DNA of 64,000 nucleotides, taken from Panaeolus papilionaceus (lineage: Eukaryota; Basidiomycota; Agaricomycetes; Agaricales). The notes under the pieces were generated by a model. That model ran no database searches. It worked only from the letters and a program-made list of their open reading frames with translations, and was not told the DNA's origin. Positions within the stretch are counted from its first letter, which is position 1. Every line of letters begins with the position of its first letter. Shown one piece after another: positions 10,970 through 21,445 of this stretch. The stretch is taken from positions 1,364,001 through 1,428,000 of the forward strand of contig JADNRZ010000014.1 in NCBI GenBank assembly GCA_015501605.1. Direction: 5' to 3'. The translations under genes and the position numbers were made by a program.

Positions 10970-11940
10970 AATGTTTCGGCTGAGCCTCAGCTGAGGATCG
11001 GCTCATCAGCTGAGACTCGGCTGAACCTCAGCTGAGCCTCAGCTTATCAGGTCAATTAATTCTATTACTAAAACTAGTAGAGAATGGTTTTTTTTGGTGT
11101 AAAATGAGGCTCAGCTGAGGCTCACCTGATACTCAACTGAGCCTCAGCTGAGCCTCAGTTGAGTTCTCTGCCAAAATTAACCGAGCCTCGGTGAGGTAAA
11201 CTGAAACTAGCAACTGAGGGCTCAGCTGAGGCTCAGCTGATGAACCAAGATTCAGCTGAGCCTCAGCTGAAGAACTGAGGTTCAGCTGAACCTCAGCTGA
11301 ATCTCAGCTTATTAGTTATAGTTTTAATAGTCATGTAACTTGTATTGATTACTTACCACCTGAGGTTCAGCTGAGCTGACAGTACTTTGCACTGGCCCAG
11401 GTGATTCTCAGTTGCCTGTCAATGTGTAGTGTGAGAATATGTGACAATCTCATGTCACACATTGCACTATTCTATTTTATCATGTGTGAAACCCTCAGGA
11501 TCTTTTTTATGATGTTTGTGACAATAATTGTGACAGTCTATACATATTGTCACATGTCACATAAATATGAAACTGTTTAACACAGCTGTGACACTAGTAT
11601 TACAAGTGAATTGTTTGTATGTACATAGATATGACCAACTCTGATTGTCACATGGTCTTTGGTGACAGATGGTACTGAACTATCACACTTGCTTTCTACT
11701 ATCAAACAAGACCATCAAGCAACTCTCTTATACCTATCAAAGTTAGAGTTCTACTGATGCCCAGCTGAGCCTCAGCTGAGCCTCAAGTGAACCTCAGCTG
11801 AGGTTCACTGATGTTCAGCTGATAAACATATGTTTATTTTCAAAATCTATGGTTATACTGAGGTTAAGCTGAGGTTCAGCTGAGGTTCAGCTGAGTCTCA
11901 GCTGATGAGCTGAGGCTCAGCTGAGGCTCAGCTGAAAGGC
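10970..11940. repeat. Palindromic CAGCTG minisatellite
   Basis: Many tandem and dispersed copies of a self-complementary unit, roughly GAGGCTCAGCTGA / TCAGCTGAGCCTC, occur in blocks at about 10975-11050, 11105-11310 and 11757-11940. Because the unit is its own near inverse, long stretches can fold. The block directly abuts the truncated 5' end of the gypsy element. Between the blocks, 11400-11680 is rich in TGTGACA / TGTCACA words. Confidence 0.8.
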
Positions 11941-14900
11941 TTGTGTCAGTGGAAAGTACTGGAAGAAACCAAAGAAATCTGGATCGACACAACTCTGACA
12001 CATTCCCAAGCCTTTGCTCAGAAATTTGACAAGAAAACTGACGAAACCGACCCGACCAAGATCGTTCCACCAGAATACCACCCTTGGATTTCCGTTTTCA
12101 GTGAAGAAGCCTCTTCGACCTTACCAGCGCACAAACCCTGGGATCACGAGATCAAGCTCAAACCTGATTTTGTCCACAAATCAGCCAAAGTTTACTCCCT
12201 CAACCGAGAACAGGACAATGTCACCAAACAGTTCCTCGATGAACACCTTGCCAAGGGAACCATCCGACATAGCAAATCCCCTGAAGCTGCAGGATTTTTC
12301 TATGTTGCGAAGAAGGATGGCAAACTACGCCCATGCCAAGACTACCGACATTTGAATGAAGGAACCATTAAAAACGCCTACCCTCTCCCCCTTGTCACCG
12401 ACCTTATGGATAAACTCCGAGACGCCAAATATTTCACTAAACTTGACATTCGATGGGGCTACAACAATATCCGAATCAAGGAAGGAGATGAATTGAAGGC
12501 GGCCTCAAGACCAAGTACGGACTCTTTGAACCCCTTGTTATGTTCTTTGGCCTTTGCAACTCCCCAGCGACCTTCCAATCAATGATGGACAATATCTTCA
12601 TCCGACAAGTCGAAAACGGTTATATCATCATCTACATGGACGACATCTTGATCTATGCCACAAACGAACAGGACCTCGAAAAATACACCAAAGAAGTACT
12701 CCAGATCATGAAAGAAAACGACCTCTACTTGAAACCCGAAAAATGCGAATTCAACAAAACCAAGATCGCCTACCTAGGATTTATCATCGAACACAACAAG
12801 ATCTCCATGGACCCCGCCAAGATCTCTGGTATTAAAGACTGGCTGACCCCAAAGACCCTCAAACAAGTCCGGTCGTTCCTAGGCTTTGGCAACTTCTACC
12901 GAAAATTCATCCGACACTACTCCGATCTCGCTAGACCCCTGAACGACTTACTCCGAAAAGACCGACCTTTCATCTGGACAGAAACTCACCAGACCGCATT
13001 CGACAACCTCAAAGACCGATTCAGTAAGGAACCAGTCCTCGCGATGCCCGATCAGAACCAACCATTTCAAATCGAGGCTGACGCATCTCAATATGCTTAT
13101 GGAGCTGTTCTCACCCAAACCGACAGCAACGGAAAACGACACCCCGTATGTTTCCTCTCTCGTTCTTTCTCTCCAGCCGAACAGAACTACCAAGTCTTTG
13201 ACCGAGAACTCCTTGGAGTTATTTGAGCGCTCGAAGAATGGAAACATTACATCCTGGGATCCCCTCACATGACTGTCGTACACTCTGACCACAAGAACCT
13301 CACGTACTGGCGCTCCCCCCAGAACCTTAACCGACGACAAGCAAGATGGTTCCTTATCCTCTCTGAATACGACATCAAACTCGAACACATGCCTGGCCAT
13401 AAAATGATCCAATCCGACGCGCTCTCACGACAACCTGACCTTATTCCAGAAGGAGAAAACGAAGAAAACACTGACATCACTATGCTCCCAGAAACCCTGT
13501 TTATCAACCTTATTGACACTGAACTCCAGAAGCAAATCACCGAAGCACAACCCCTCGACAAGAACACCATGGAAGCTCTAGAAACACTGTTGAAGAATAC
13601 CAATGTCACCTCTGGCACCTCGATCAACGATTGGTCCTTCGAAGAAGGAGACCACGGGAAACTCCTCTTCTACAAAGACAAGGTCTACGTCCCGAACGAC
13701 CAAGAACTTAGAAAATCCATCGTCATGCACTTCCACAATCCCATCACTGCTGGACATCCTGGCCAAATCGAAACTTACAACGCCGTTGGCACATCATATT
13801 GGTGGCCTGGTATGCGTCGATTTATCTCTGCCTACGTCAAAGGATGCTCCACCTGCCAACAGTTCAAGATCAATCAGAACCCCACACAACCCACCTTGAT
13901 GCCGATCCCCGCTCCAGAATCATTAAAACCCTTCGCCCAGACGTCAATGGACCTAATCACCGACCTACCGCCATCCCTCGGATACGACTCTATTCTATCC
14001 GTGGTGGACCACAGCCTTACGAAGGGGGTAATTCTTATTCCTTGTTCCAAAACGATCACCGCCGAAGGCACAGCCAAACTTTTACTCGATAACCTTTACA
14101 AAAGATTTGGACTCCCAGACTCCATCACTTCAGATCACAACCCCAGATTCGCAGCCCACGCCTTCAAAGAACTTCTCAGACTCCTCAACGTCAAATCCAA
14201 ACTTTCCACAGCATATCACCCCCAGACAGACGGCACCACAGAACGTTTTAACCAAGAAATCGAAGTATACCTCTCCATCTATTGTATCACGAACCCCGAA
14301 TCTTGGCCTGATGCACTCCCCACCCTTGAATTCACTCATAACAACCGACAACACTCTGACCGCACTCATTCCCCTTTCGAACTTATGCTAGGAACGAGTC
14401 CTACACAGATCCCTTTGGCCTTCGAACACACGGTCTACCCTTCTGTGGACAAGAAGCTCGCTTCCCTCCTCAAAATCCGACAGGAAGCTATCGCCACTCA
14501 CACGTTTGCCAGAAATAGAATGATCAACTTCAGCAAGAACCCGTTCACGCCATTCAAGAAAGGAGACCTAGTCTGGCTAGACTCCCGAAACCTGAAACTC
14601 GGGCACAATAAGAAGATCTCAACCAAGAGAGAAGGACCCTTTCCAATTACCGAAGTTCTGGGACCTGTCACGTACCGCCTCAAGCTCCCAAACTATTGGA
14701 AGATCCACGACGTATTCCACACCACTCTTCTCTCCGAATATTCTGAAACACCCGAACACGGACCAAACTTCCCCCAACCGCCACTGGACATCATCGGCGG
14801 AGAAGAAGAATACGAACTTGACCGAATTCACAAACACCATGGAAAGCAGAACAACAGAGAATACTTCGTTTCATGGAAAGGTTTCACACCGTTCCACAAT

Positions 14901-14978
14901 TCATGGGAACCAGAATCTCACCTTTCCAATGCCCCTGATATTCTCCTACCTTATAAGAAGCGTCACAAACTTACCTAG
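11941..14978 (+). pseudogene. Gypsy pol polyprotein remnant
   Basis: Recognisable parts are the lead-in to reverse transcriptase (HPWISVFSEEASSTLP), RT motifs (GFFYVAKKDGKLRPCQDYR, then YMDDILIY), RNase H (PFQIEADASQYAYGAVL, then QVFDRELLGVI), the H2C2 integrase finger (CSTCQQFK) and the DDE core (TSMDLITDLPPS, ITSDHNPRF, PQTDGTTERFNQE). A chromodomain lies at about 14810-14970 (EYFVSWKGFTPFHNSWEPES). A one-base loss near 12505-12515 shifts frame between the LDIRWGYN and FGLCNSPATFQ blocks. At 13224-13226 a TGA stands where the family has an Arg-like codon (CGA to TGA would explain it). The integrase and chromodomain part, 13269-14978, is one open frame. No Gag or protease precedes it. Confidence 0.85.
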
Positions 14979-15018
14979 ATCCCCCAGTTCAACCGACAAC
15001 TACTTCTCTACAAACAAC

Positions 15019-16134
15019 ATGACTACTACCTCCGCTCTCAAATCCTCATCCTCTTCCTCTTTCTCGTCTGCCCCCAAATCCGTTCAAATCCACTCTCCAG
15101 CTCAAGGTTCCTTCTCGGACCCTCCCACTGTCGCTTCTCCAGTTTTTCCCCAATCAATGTCCAATGAGGAATTTATCGCTCACACCAAAACCCTCATCAC
15201 CGAAGCCAAACAACGAGGACGGCTCCTTGAAGAAGAAGCCAATCGACGTGAAGCCTCTTCATCCAAAATCCCCGAGATTCAAAGTCTCGACGACGTCCTC
15301 AACACTCTTGTTCAAGCCCACGAGAACACCATTGTCAATGGTAACGACCCCGAGCTCACCAACATCCTCTATCAAGCTAAAGGATGGGAAACACCCTCCG
15401 TCGCCCCTGGCTCCGCTTACGACTGCACCACCATCAGCTTTGAAGAGTTCGTCGACATCTTCCGTACCAAAGAAGACTACGACCTCCTAGCGTGGAAACT
15501 CCCTTTCTCCGATCATCACTTGCCCCACTTTCGTTTCATGGACAACAACGTCAACGAAATCAAGAAACAGATCCTCAAGTTAATGGCAATATGCGACAAC
15601 CTCCGCAGGAAAGCCACCGACAATTGGGATATTGGATGTGGCCAGTTCGAAGCCTTTTGCCAGCAACATTTCAATGACCCAGATTGCAGGAACCGTCTCA
15701 TGGAGCTTATCGTCGAGCAAAGGAAGAAATACTCCAGTCACGAACCCAACGACAACTACACCTTCAAACATAACAAAAACCCTTCCTATGACTACTCAGT
15801 TCCCATTCCCCAACCACCGACTCTACCAGAACTCGCGTCCTGCAATCCTAAAAATCTGTTCAAAAACCTCGACCCTGTTGCCACCAGTAACCTCGTCATG
15901 TTGTTAAAACTAGGCACCCAACTCTGCCTAAAGTGCTCCGTCCCCGACCATTTCATAACAGACTGTCCCGACTTCATTTGTTGGAACTGCAAGAAGGAAG
16001 CACCTGGTCATCGCCTCAATTCCTGTCCCGGCCCCATTGTCAAGAACAAGAAAGGGAAAAGGAAAGCTTCCTCCGGTCGACACTCCCCCTCGAATCCATG
16101 GACCAAGCTCAGTCCTTGGGATCAAATCAACTGA
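15019..16134 (+). CDS. Gag-like ORF with two zinc knuckles, 3' of pol
   Basis: This 371-residue ORF starts at ATG 15019, just after the pol stop, and reads open to TGA at 16134. It has a Ser-rich N-terminus, an acidic helical region (EEFIAHTKTLITEAKQRGR) and a middle part resembling a capsid-like helical domain (CGQFEAFCQQHFNDPDCRN). Near the C-terminus are a perfect CX2CX4HX4C knuckle (CLKCSVPDHFITDC) and a CX2CX6HX4C variant (CWNCKKEAPGHRLNSC), followed by a basic tail (KNKKGKRKASSGRH). These are nucleocapsid-like traits, so I infer a Gag role. Its place downstream of pol is unusual, since Gag normally comes first. It is the only undamaged ORF of the element. Confidence 0.65.
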   Translation: MTTTSALKSSSSSSFSSAPKSVQIHSPAQGSFSDPPTVASPVFPQSMSNEEFIAHTKTLITEAKQRGRLLEEEANRREASSSKIPEIQSLDDVLNTLVQAHENTIVNGNDPELTNILYQAKGWETPSVAPGSAYDCTTISFEEFVDIFRTKEDYDLLAWKLPFSDHHLPHFRFMDNNVNEIKKQILKLMAICDNLRRKATDNWDIGCGQFEAFCQQHFNDPDCRNRLMELIVEQRKKYSSHEPNDNYTFKHNKNPSYDYSVPIPQPPTLPELASCNPKNLFKNLDPVATSNLVMLLKLGTQLCLKCSVPDHFITDCPDFICWNCKKEAPGHRLNSCPGPIVKNKKGKRKASSGRHSPSNPWTKLSPWDQIN

Positions 16135-16291
16135 GAATCAAGAAAGCGAGGAGAATGGCAACCCAGATCATCCACCAACAACGACGGCTCATGGCGCGAT
16201 GATTTCTACAACTACGACGACGACATGTGCGACGAGGCCATCCACAACATCAACACCTGATTGAGGTCAATCAGCCTTAGTACGGGGGTAA

Positions 16292-16839
16292 TGTTACGTC
16301 GTCTCTGTTGGCTCACTCTCTTTTCCTTATCTTCATCTCATCATCTTATCTTCATGTACTATCATCTCTCTTTGTACTTATATTTCGCCTACTTCCTATC
16401 TCCGGAGCCCCACATCCTTCTCCTAGTTCCAACCCACGCCCCACTTCCATTTCCGCTCCTGCTCCACTTCATTCTCCTATCTATGACTCGTTTCCTTACT
16501 CATCTCTCCCATGCTTATGACTCATTTCTACTGCGGACTATACTTCTGACTCACATATCTCTCACCTTATCTACTTGGCGTTTACACGCACAGCCTCGCT
16601 AGATATCTATATAAACACCGTAGTTTATACCTTTGTTCTTTAGCTAGTTCTTTAACTTCGAATAGAACAACAACTTCTACAACGATCTTACTCCTCTCGC
16701 TCTCTTCTAAGACAATACCAGCGTAGCGTGCGTACGCAGTGGCATTCTTAGAACGATACTCGAATCCTATCGCACAACTGAACTGACTCCAACTAGTCCA
16801 AAGGCCTTAACCGCAAGCGCCCGTCGGGCTACCGTAACA
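16292..16839 (+). repeat. Gypsy 3' LTR
   Basis: The 548-bp LTR starts TGTTACG and ends CGTAACA, an inverted terminal pair. It is preceded by a polypurine tract ending at 16291. It contains a TATA-like box near 16608. No second copy is seen in the window. Confidence 0.75.
16608..16616 (+). promoter_or_regulatory. TATA-like box in LTR
   Basis: The sequence tatataaac in the last half of the LTR is a plausible TATA box for LTR-driven transcription. Confidence 0.4.
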
Positions 16840-18129
16840 GAGGGTGATTAGTGTTGAGGGTCATGGCAAGTTGGTGATTCATTACGTGCATCAGAAGAGC
16901 ATTGTGAAGAATGCGACTGCGCTGCTTTTTGTCCATAGTTGTACGTATCAGCTCCTTTTTGTGGTTATATGCGCGATGCTGACACCTTTGTAATTGTATT
17001 TTCAGGGCCAGGGTTATTCATTAAAGTTCGCAAAGTTCTTCCTAGGCTCATAGCTGCATCCTCCAATGGCTCATTCCCACCTTTTGACGTCGTGGCTTCA
17101 TCTCTGCCTGGATTTGGATTCTCTGACGCGCCTACGCGGTCAGGATTTGGTGCGGAGCAGTATTCTGAGGTGACTCTCATAATATGTTTGCTTCTTCCAC
17201 TCATATAGTCTTTTTCCTACCGTAGAGGCTTATATATGCGCACATAGTCATGCAGGCGGCAATTGGGGATGGCTTATCACGCGTCCCGAAAAACCCAAGT
17301 ACGTATTCCTCCTCACTCCCTCAACCTCGTATAACTCATGTGTCTATAATATCAATAGCTTTCTTCCCACTCTCAAATCATCGCCCTACAATTATCTCAC
17401 CACCCTCCTAACGCCATACACCGAAGCGGAAAAGGAAGGCCTCAAATGCACGGCATGGTTCCTTGATGAAGTGTTTGGCGATAATTCGTTGCAGAGCACG
17501 AAGCCTCAGATGATTGGGTATGGTCTTGCGGATTAGCCTGTTGGATTGCTCGCCTGGATCTATGAGAAGTTGGTCAAGCGGAGCGATGGGTATAATTGGG
17601 AGGATGATGATAGTGAGTTTACTGAGTGCGCGTGTTGTGCATTGACTGACCTCTTTTTTTCTAGTTCTGACTTGGATTAGCATTTATTTGTTCTCGACTG
17701 CGGGTCCTGCTGCGAGTTCAAGGATCTATTATGAGGTTGTGAATCAAAAGAGGAATTTGCCGCCTCCGACAATTCCGAAGGGCCAGAGTTCGTTTCCGAA
17801 GGAGATCCTGGTCGTTCCGAAAGCGTGAGTGCTCTCGTTTGTATCTCTCCCTCCTCATTCCCAGATGTTCCATCCCCTCCGAGTCGTTTCTCCCTCATTG
17901 CATTCACTCTCTGCTTCATATCTACCTCGTCACTATCTCGACACTGACAATCCCTTGACTTGCTTTTAGATGGCTATGGTCCCCTTACCTTGTCTTCACC
18001 TCTGAGCACAAGGAAGGCGGACACTTTGCGGCGCATGAGAAGCCAGATGCGTTGGTTGCAGATTTGCGAACGATGTTTGGACGTGGGGGTGCTTGTGGGG
18101 GAATTGTAAAGGGGAGAGAGGGCTATTGA
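16840..18129 (+). pseudogene. Epoxide hydrolase pseudogene, 5' lost at LTR
   Basis: Reading begins directly after the LTR with VEGHGKLVIHYVHQKS and continues with FVHSWPG, the oxyanion-hole region of alpha/beta-hydrolase epoxide hydrolases. Then come FDVVASSLPGFGFSDAP, GGNWGWLITR, YTEAEKEGL, MIGYGLAD, VGLLAWIYEKLVK, WISIYLFSTAGPAAS and [17 protein letters not shown], with the catalytic His region present. Three things mark it as dead. The N-terminal third is missing. The nucleophile Asp of the family motif GGDWG is Asn here (codon 17261-17263). TAG at 17534-17536 interrupts the LAD-PVGLL motif. Several GT..AG introns are still recognisable. The retroelement insertion or a later rearrangement removed the 5' half. 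Confidence 0.85.
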
Positions 18130-18413
18130 AGGGGGATCTGTTGAGAGGAGTTGGACGGAGGGATTCGTCGTTGAGCTGGTTCGAGTCTTATGTTCACCTC
18201 GGAATAGTTTACGATGGTACTGGTCGTCCTTATTGTGACTGCTAACTGTTATTTGATAGATCTGATCTTGCTGGTATCGCGCCTCTCATTGTCGCTTCAC
18301 ACCTTTCCGTCTACTCATTTATACACTCTCAGGTGTACATTCAAAGGACTTGATCAGGTTTTATACATGTTCAAAATTTCATACACTGTGCGATACCGAA
18401 CTTCGCACTTTTG
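18130..18413. other. Spacer
   Basis: A short stretch between the epoxide hydrolase pseudogene and unit B. I see no feature in it. Confidence 0.5.
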
Positions 18414-18419
18414 GGAAGT

Positions 18420-18960
18420 TGGGAATGATCAACGTCCCCGAATTCAATTTATAGATAGAAGTGGAATATGTAACCCTTACCTTGGAGTTCGATCTGATTC
18501 GAGCGTCAAAAGTCCGAACCACTGCACTGCGTAGATTAGGTATGGTATACTCACCAGTGCGGCGTCGTCATCAATATACAGATTTAGGAGGGTTCCAGGC
18601 AAAACATGGTTACCCGCATCGGGACGGTACATGAAGATGCTGAGGATGGTTAAGAGGGTGTTTTAATTGGCCCTTCAGGCGAATTGAGAGGAGAAGAATA
18701 CGAAGCTCCCGCGTCTACGTCAGGGTCTGGCTCGGCGCATTCAGTCATGTACCAGAATTAAGCAGGTGATGCGCCCCCTTGGATGTGCGGGCCACCAAGA
18801 GATGCGACTCCTTTGCTGTTGATGAAAAATTCAGCGGTGTCTTCCCCGGTGAGAAGTTTCCACTCGACATATATATGAGTGGCTAAGTGTGTAGTATGAC
18901 AAGGTGGACGTGTTGAAGGGCTTACCTGTGGGGGCTTCGGCATCCTTGAAGAGGATGTGT
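18420..18960 (-). pseudogene. Small-gene family copy 2 (decayed)
   Basis: The exon-2 equivalent reads EWKLLTGEDTAEFFINSKG and LGGPHIQGGASPA, matching copy 3 (22.7 kb) closely, but TAA then replaces a Tyr codon of copy 3 just before the F/LWY-T-E motif. The exon-3 equivalent near 18540-18640 (FAWNP region) has a shifted frame. The last acceptor has changed from CTATAG to CTATAA. The end of exon 1 and its GTAAGC donor survive near 18925-18945. The whole locus is therefore a pseudogene. Confidence 0.55.
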
Positions 18961-18999
18961 TTTGAGAGTCATTAGAGTCTGGGCGGAAGCATATACATG

Positions 19000-19115
19000 A
19001 CGTAAGTGGAATTCGAACCTACGCCCAGATGTTGCGAACACTTTTGGACAAGGGAATGCCCTTGCCTCCCTCGTCTGTCGCTCTATGTTGCTCCGCCATC
19101 TCGCCTGATGATTAG
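19000..19115 (-). ncRNA. tRNA-like (Leu type) relic or SINE head
   Basis: On the minus strand an A-box-like TGGCGGAGC is followed, after a long variable-arm-like stretch, by a B-box-like GGTTCGAATTCC. The order and spacing resemble a long-arm tRNA such as tRNA-Leu, but the acceptor stem does not pair and the anticodon arm is not convincing. It lies in the insert that distinguishes unit B from unit A. A related relic is near 23740-23830. I read it as a tRNA pseudogene or the head of a tRNA-derived SINE. Confidence 0.35.
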
Positions 19116-19729
19116 GGATGCATCTACCTGAAGAGCCCGCGCCTGAGGGAATTCGCACTCAGTAGGAGAATTCAGCTGTTAAGAGAACTGGAGTATAGCG
19201 AATCTAAGAGCTTTACGGGAATTACTTTCGTATTTACCTTGCCGTCTCAATCCAGTTATGACCAGCCCTTGTTTCGTAGCCCTGAAACTCAGATAGTAGG
19301 TGCATCGCGCAGAGCACCATCCGCTCAACGAAGCACTGCTGACATCCTCGGAACATAGTCCTGGACTTACCTTCGACTGTGGCAAACCTCCAGAAAAAAG
19401 AGAGAAATAAGGCTGCATGTATGTATAATGGCATTTTCTATATAATACAAACAGAGAAAGTAGCAGGAACGATGCCAGATGGCGATAGGACAAAAGTGAG
19501 ATGTACATATGAACGGGCGGAGTACGCATGCTATGTGAACATATAGAAACGGGAAAGGAAAACTAGAGGAAGGCTGGGTTATTGCGTTCAAGGAGAGAGA
19601 GGCGGGAGTCAACCTTGGGTGACAGTAACCCCAACGGCCCCGAAGCCTCTTGACAAAGAATGATGACATCCTCCCTGTAAAGGGGTAAGTAGGAGTATCT
19701 CGTAACAGGAAAGGGAAGAACCTTGAAGA

Positions 19730-21264
19730 TCAGGCTTTCAACCTGAAAAGTCGCTTTCCGCGAACTTGAGCGTCTGCTATGAATCGCAAAATGAGACGCC
19801 TCAGAGCAAGAAGGCGTGACGCTTTCGGTTGAGGCTCTGTCGCCACATTGCTGTCACGAGCTTCCGGGATGTTCTTCAGGTACGACACTTTCGGTTGCGG
19901 TTGAGTGCTGTCCTGAGGCTCAGAGCATGGCTCTGCAACGAGATCGTCTGGTTGAATATTGGTGCTGGTGTGAGTAGATGGAGCACTAGTGGGTGAGGCG
20001 TCCGGGCCAGATGTCAACGTTTCCGATTCCAGGACCCTGATTTCCTCCTTGAGGTGTCGATAGGCGTCGTAGAGCCCAAACTCACTTGGAGGTTCCTCCA
20101 TCGAGGCAAACTGCTCGCTAAACTTCGTCAATATTTTGTCGTTTGCTATGCGGTTTCGCTCTAGGAGAGCCACGAGCTGTGCATTAGGTTTGGACTCGGA
20201 TTGCGTTTGCATCAAGTCAAATTTGATAGTCTTTCTCTCCTGGAGGGCACATTCAATCCGCTGATATAGGTCATGGTATAGATGCGAGGATTTGTTCAAA
20301 TCGGGTTGGGAATTATCGAAAACAAAGCCGGCTTGGTTCACAGGGCCAATTACATCAAGCGCTGATGTCTGTGTGTTCATGAATCGCACTACTCGTGCAT
20401 TTCGAAAATCCTGGCTCAAAGATCAGTCGTGTGCAGGTTCGGTATAAGGTAAAGTTACCAGAAAAGGGATACCTTCAAAATGCCATCCTTCTGACATAGT
20501 TGTTCAAAGTTGTTTTCAGCGCGTTCTCGATTCCGTTGACCGTGTAGAGTGTCCCACATAGTGGTGACGAATGTTACCGAATTAGGCGCAGCCCATGTCT
20601 CGACAAACTCATGAATCATTGCGATTGTCCTCCGCTTGGATCCAGCCAACCTTGTTTCGGTAATGGGCGTCAAGAAAAAGAGATGGTCCACGCCACGGAG
20701 CACCATTCTAGCAAGGTATGAGTGCGGTGAATCATGGTCGTAGTGGTTAATTGACTTGCCCCTTTTTGGATATCCATTCGTTGATCATGGTAATAACTTC
20801 GAGTTCAGATATGTTTGTATCTGCAAATCCCGGTGTATCAATGATATGGATCGGATTTCCGCTTGAAGTTGTAACATTGATGAGCGCGTAGTCTGTAACG
20901 TGCTGGGTGTAACCAGATAGTTGATCCTTTGATATCAAGAAGTTGCATGATTCCCCAGCAAGCGCCTCAATAAACTTTAGCGATATATAAAAGGAGTCGT
21001 AATGAGAGTGCGGGAATTGAAAAAATATTAGACTCTAGCGGACGTCATTCTGCACGTGCACTCACGCTGCTTTTTCCTGCTCCGGTCGGGCCCATAATTC
21101 TTGGGGCCAATATGTATTGAGTCCATTGAAGTATTTGAGTAAACATAAACGTACAGGTAGTAGTAGGTGGGCTGATCTTGTCCTGGCGCCGCTGCGTCCT
21201 CATTGTCAACGACGGGTTTTACGGTGATAGGAAGACTTGTATCTATGATCCTCAGGTTTTCCAT
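19730..21264 (-). CDS. P-loop GTPase copy B, intact, 424 aa
   Basis: Spliced as complement(join(19730..20410, 20473..20707, 20760..20974, 21066..21099, 21155..21264)), it gives 424 residues. G1 GPTGAGKS (about 40-47) sits alone on a 34-nt exon. G3 DTPGFADT starts at about 94, followed by MINEW. After GVDHLFFLTPITETRLAGSKRRT comes TTMWD (about 168-172), which fills the place of G4. This pattern is typical of AIG1/septin-like GTPases of agaricomycetes; substrate binding is GTP by family. The C-terminal 227 residues form a helical coiled-coil-like region, a Pro/Ser-rich linker and a basic amphipathic tail (RRLILRFIADAQVRGKRLF). Intron 3 uses a GC donor (GCAAGT). Copy A is a near twin with a frameshift. 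Function is unknown. Confidence 0.85.
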
Positions 21265-21445
21265 CGTTGGACACTGAAGAGAAATAAAAGCGTAAGGGGA
21301 AGCTGCAAGCGACAGATGGTGGTGGTTGTGGTCAACGTTCGGGCCAGGTGTTGAACATGATGATCCCTTCTCACACGTGTCACGTTGAGTTGCTGCATAA
21401 GCCCAGGGTCATGCCATCGTTGGACGTTATTCCGTTCAGATATCA

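Larger units (their letters stand above)
11941..16839 (+). mobile_element. Ty3/gypsy chromovirus-type element, 5'-truncated
   Basis: The element reads left to right: reverse transcriptase, RNase H, integrase with a C-terminal chromodomain, a separate Gag-like ORF, a polypurine tract (tacgggggtaa, 16281-16291) and one LTR (16292-16839). No 5' LTR or protease is visible; the left end runs straight into the CAGCTG minisatellite. Pol contains a frameshift and an in-frame stop, so the copy is dead. The chromodomain places it with chromoviruses, which target heterochromatin. The LTR's right edge interrupts an epoxide hydrolase gene. Confidence 0.85.
18414..21445. repeat. Segmental duplication unit B
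   Basis: This is a near copy of 1-2795 in the same orientation, with a small-gene remnant, a linker and an intact GTPase. It differs by an extra tRNA-like insert at 18950-19200. The retroelement, hAT element and unknown gene lie between the two units, so the duplication was either dispersed or later split by insertions. Confidence 0.85.

Noticed and set aside
10970..11940. Repeat array considered as a CRISPR
   Set aside because: Units are self-complementary and tandem or irregularly spaced, without regular unique spacers, and the genome is plainly fungal.
13265..14840. Antisense and alternate-frame ORFs across the integrase region
   Set aside because: All are shadows of the long integrase-chromodomain frame and show no independent motifs.
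19000..19115. Functional tRNA-Leu gene
   Set aside because: Internal boxes are recognisable but the acceptor stem does not pair and the anticodon arm cannot be drawn.
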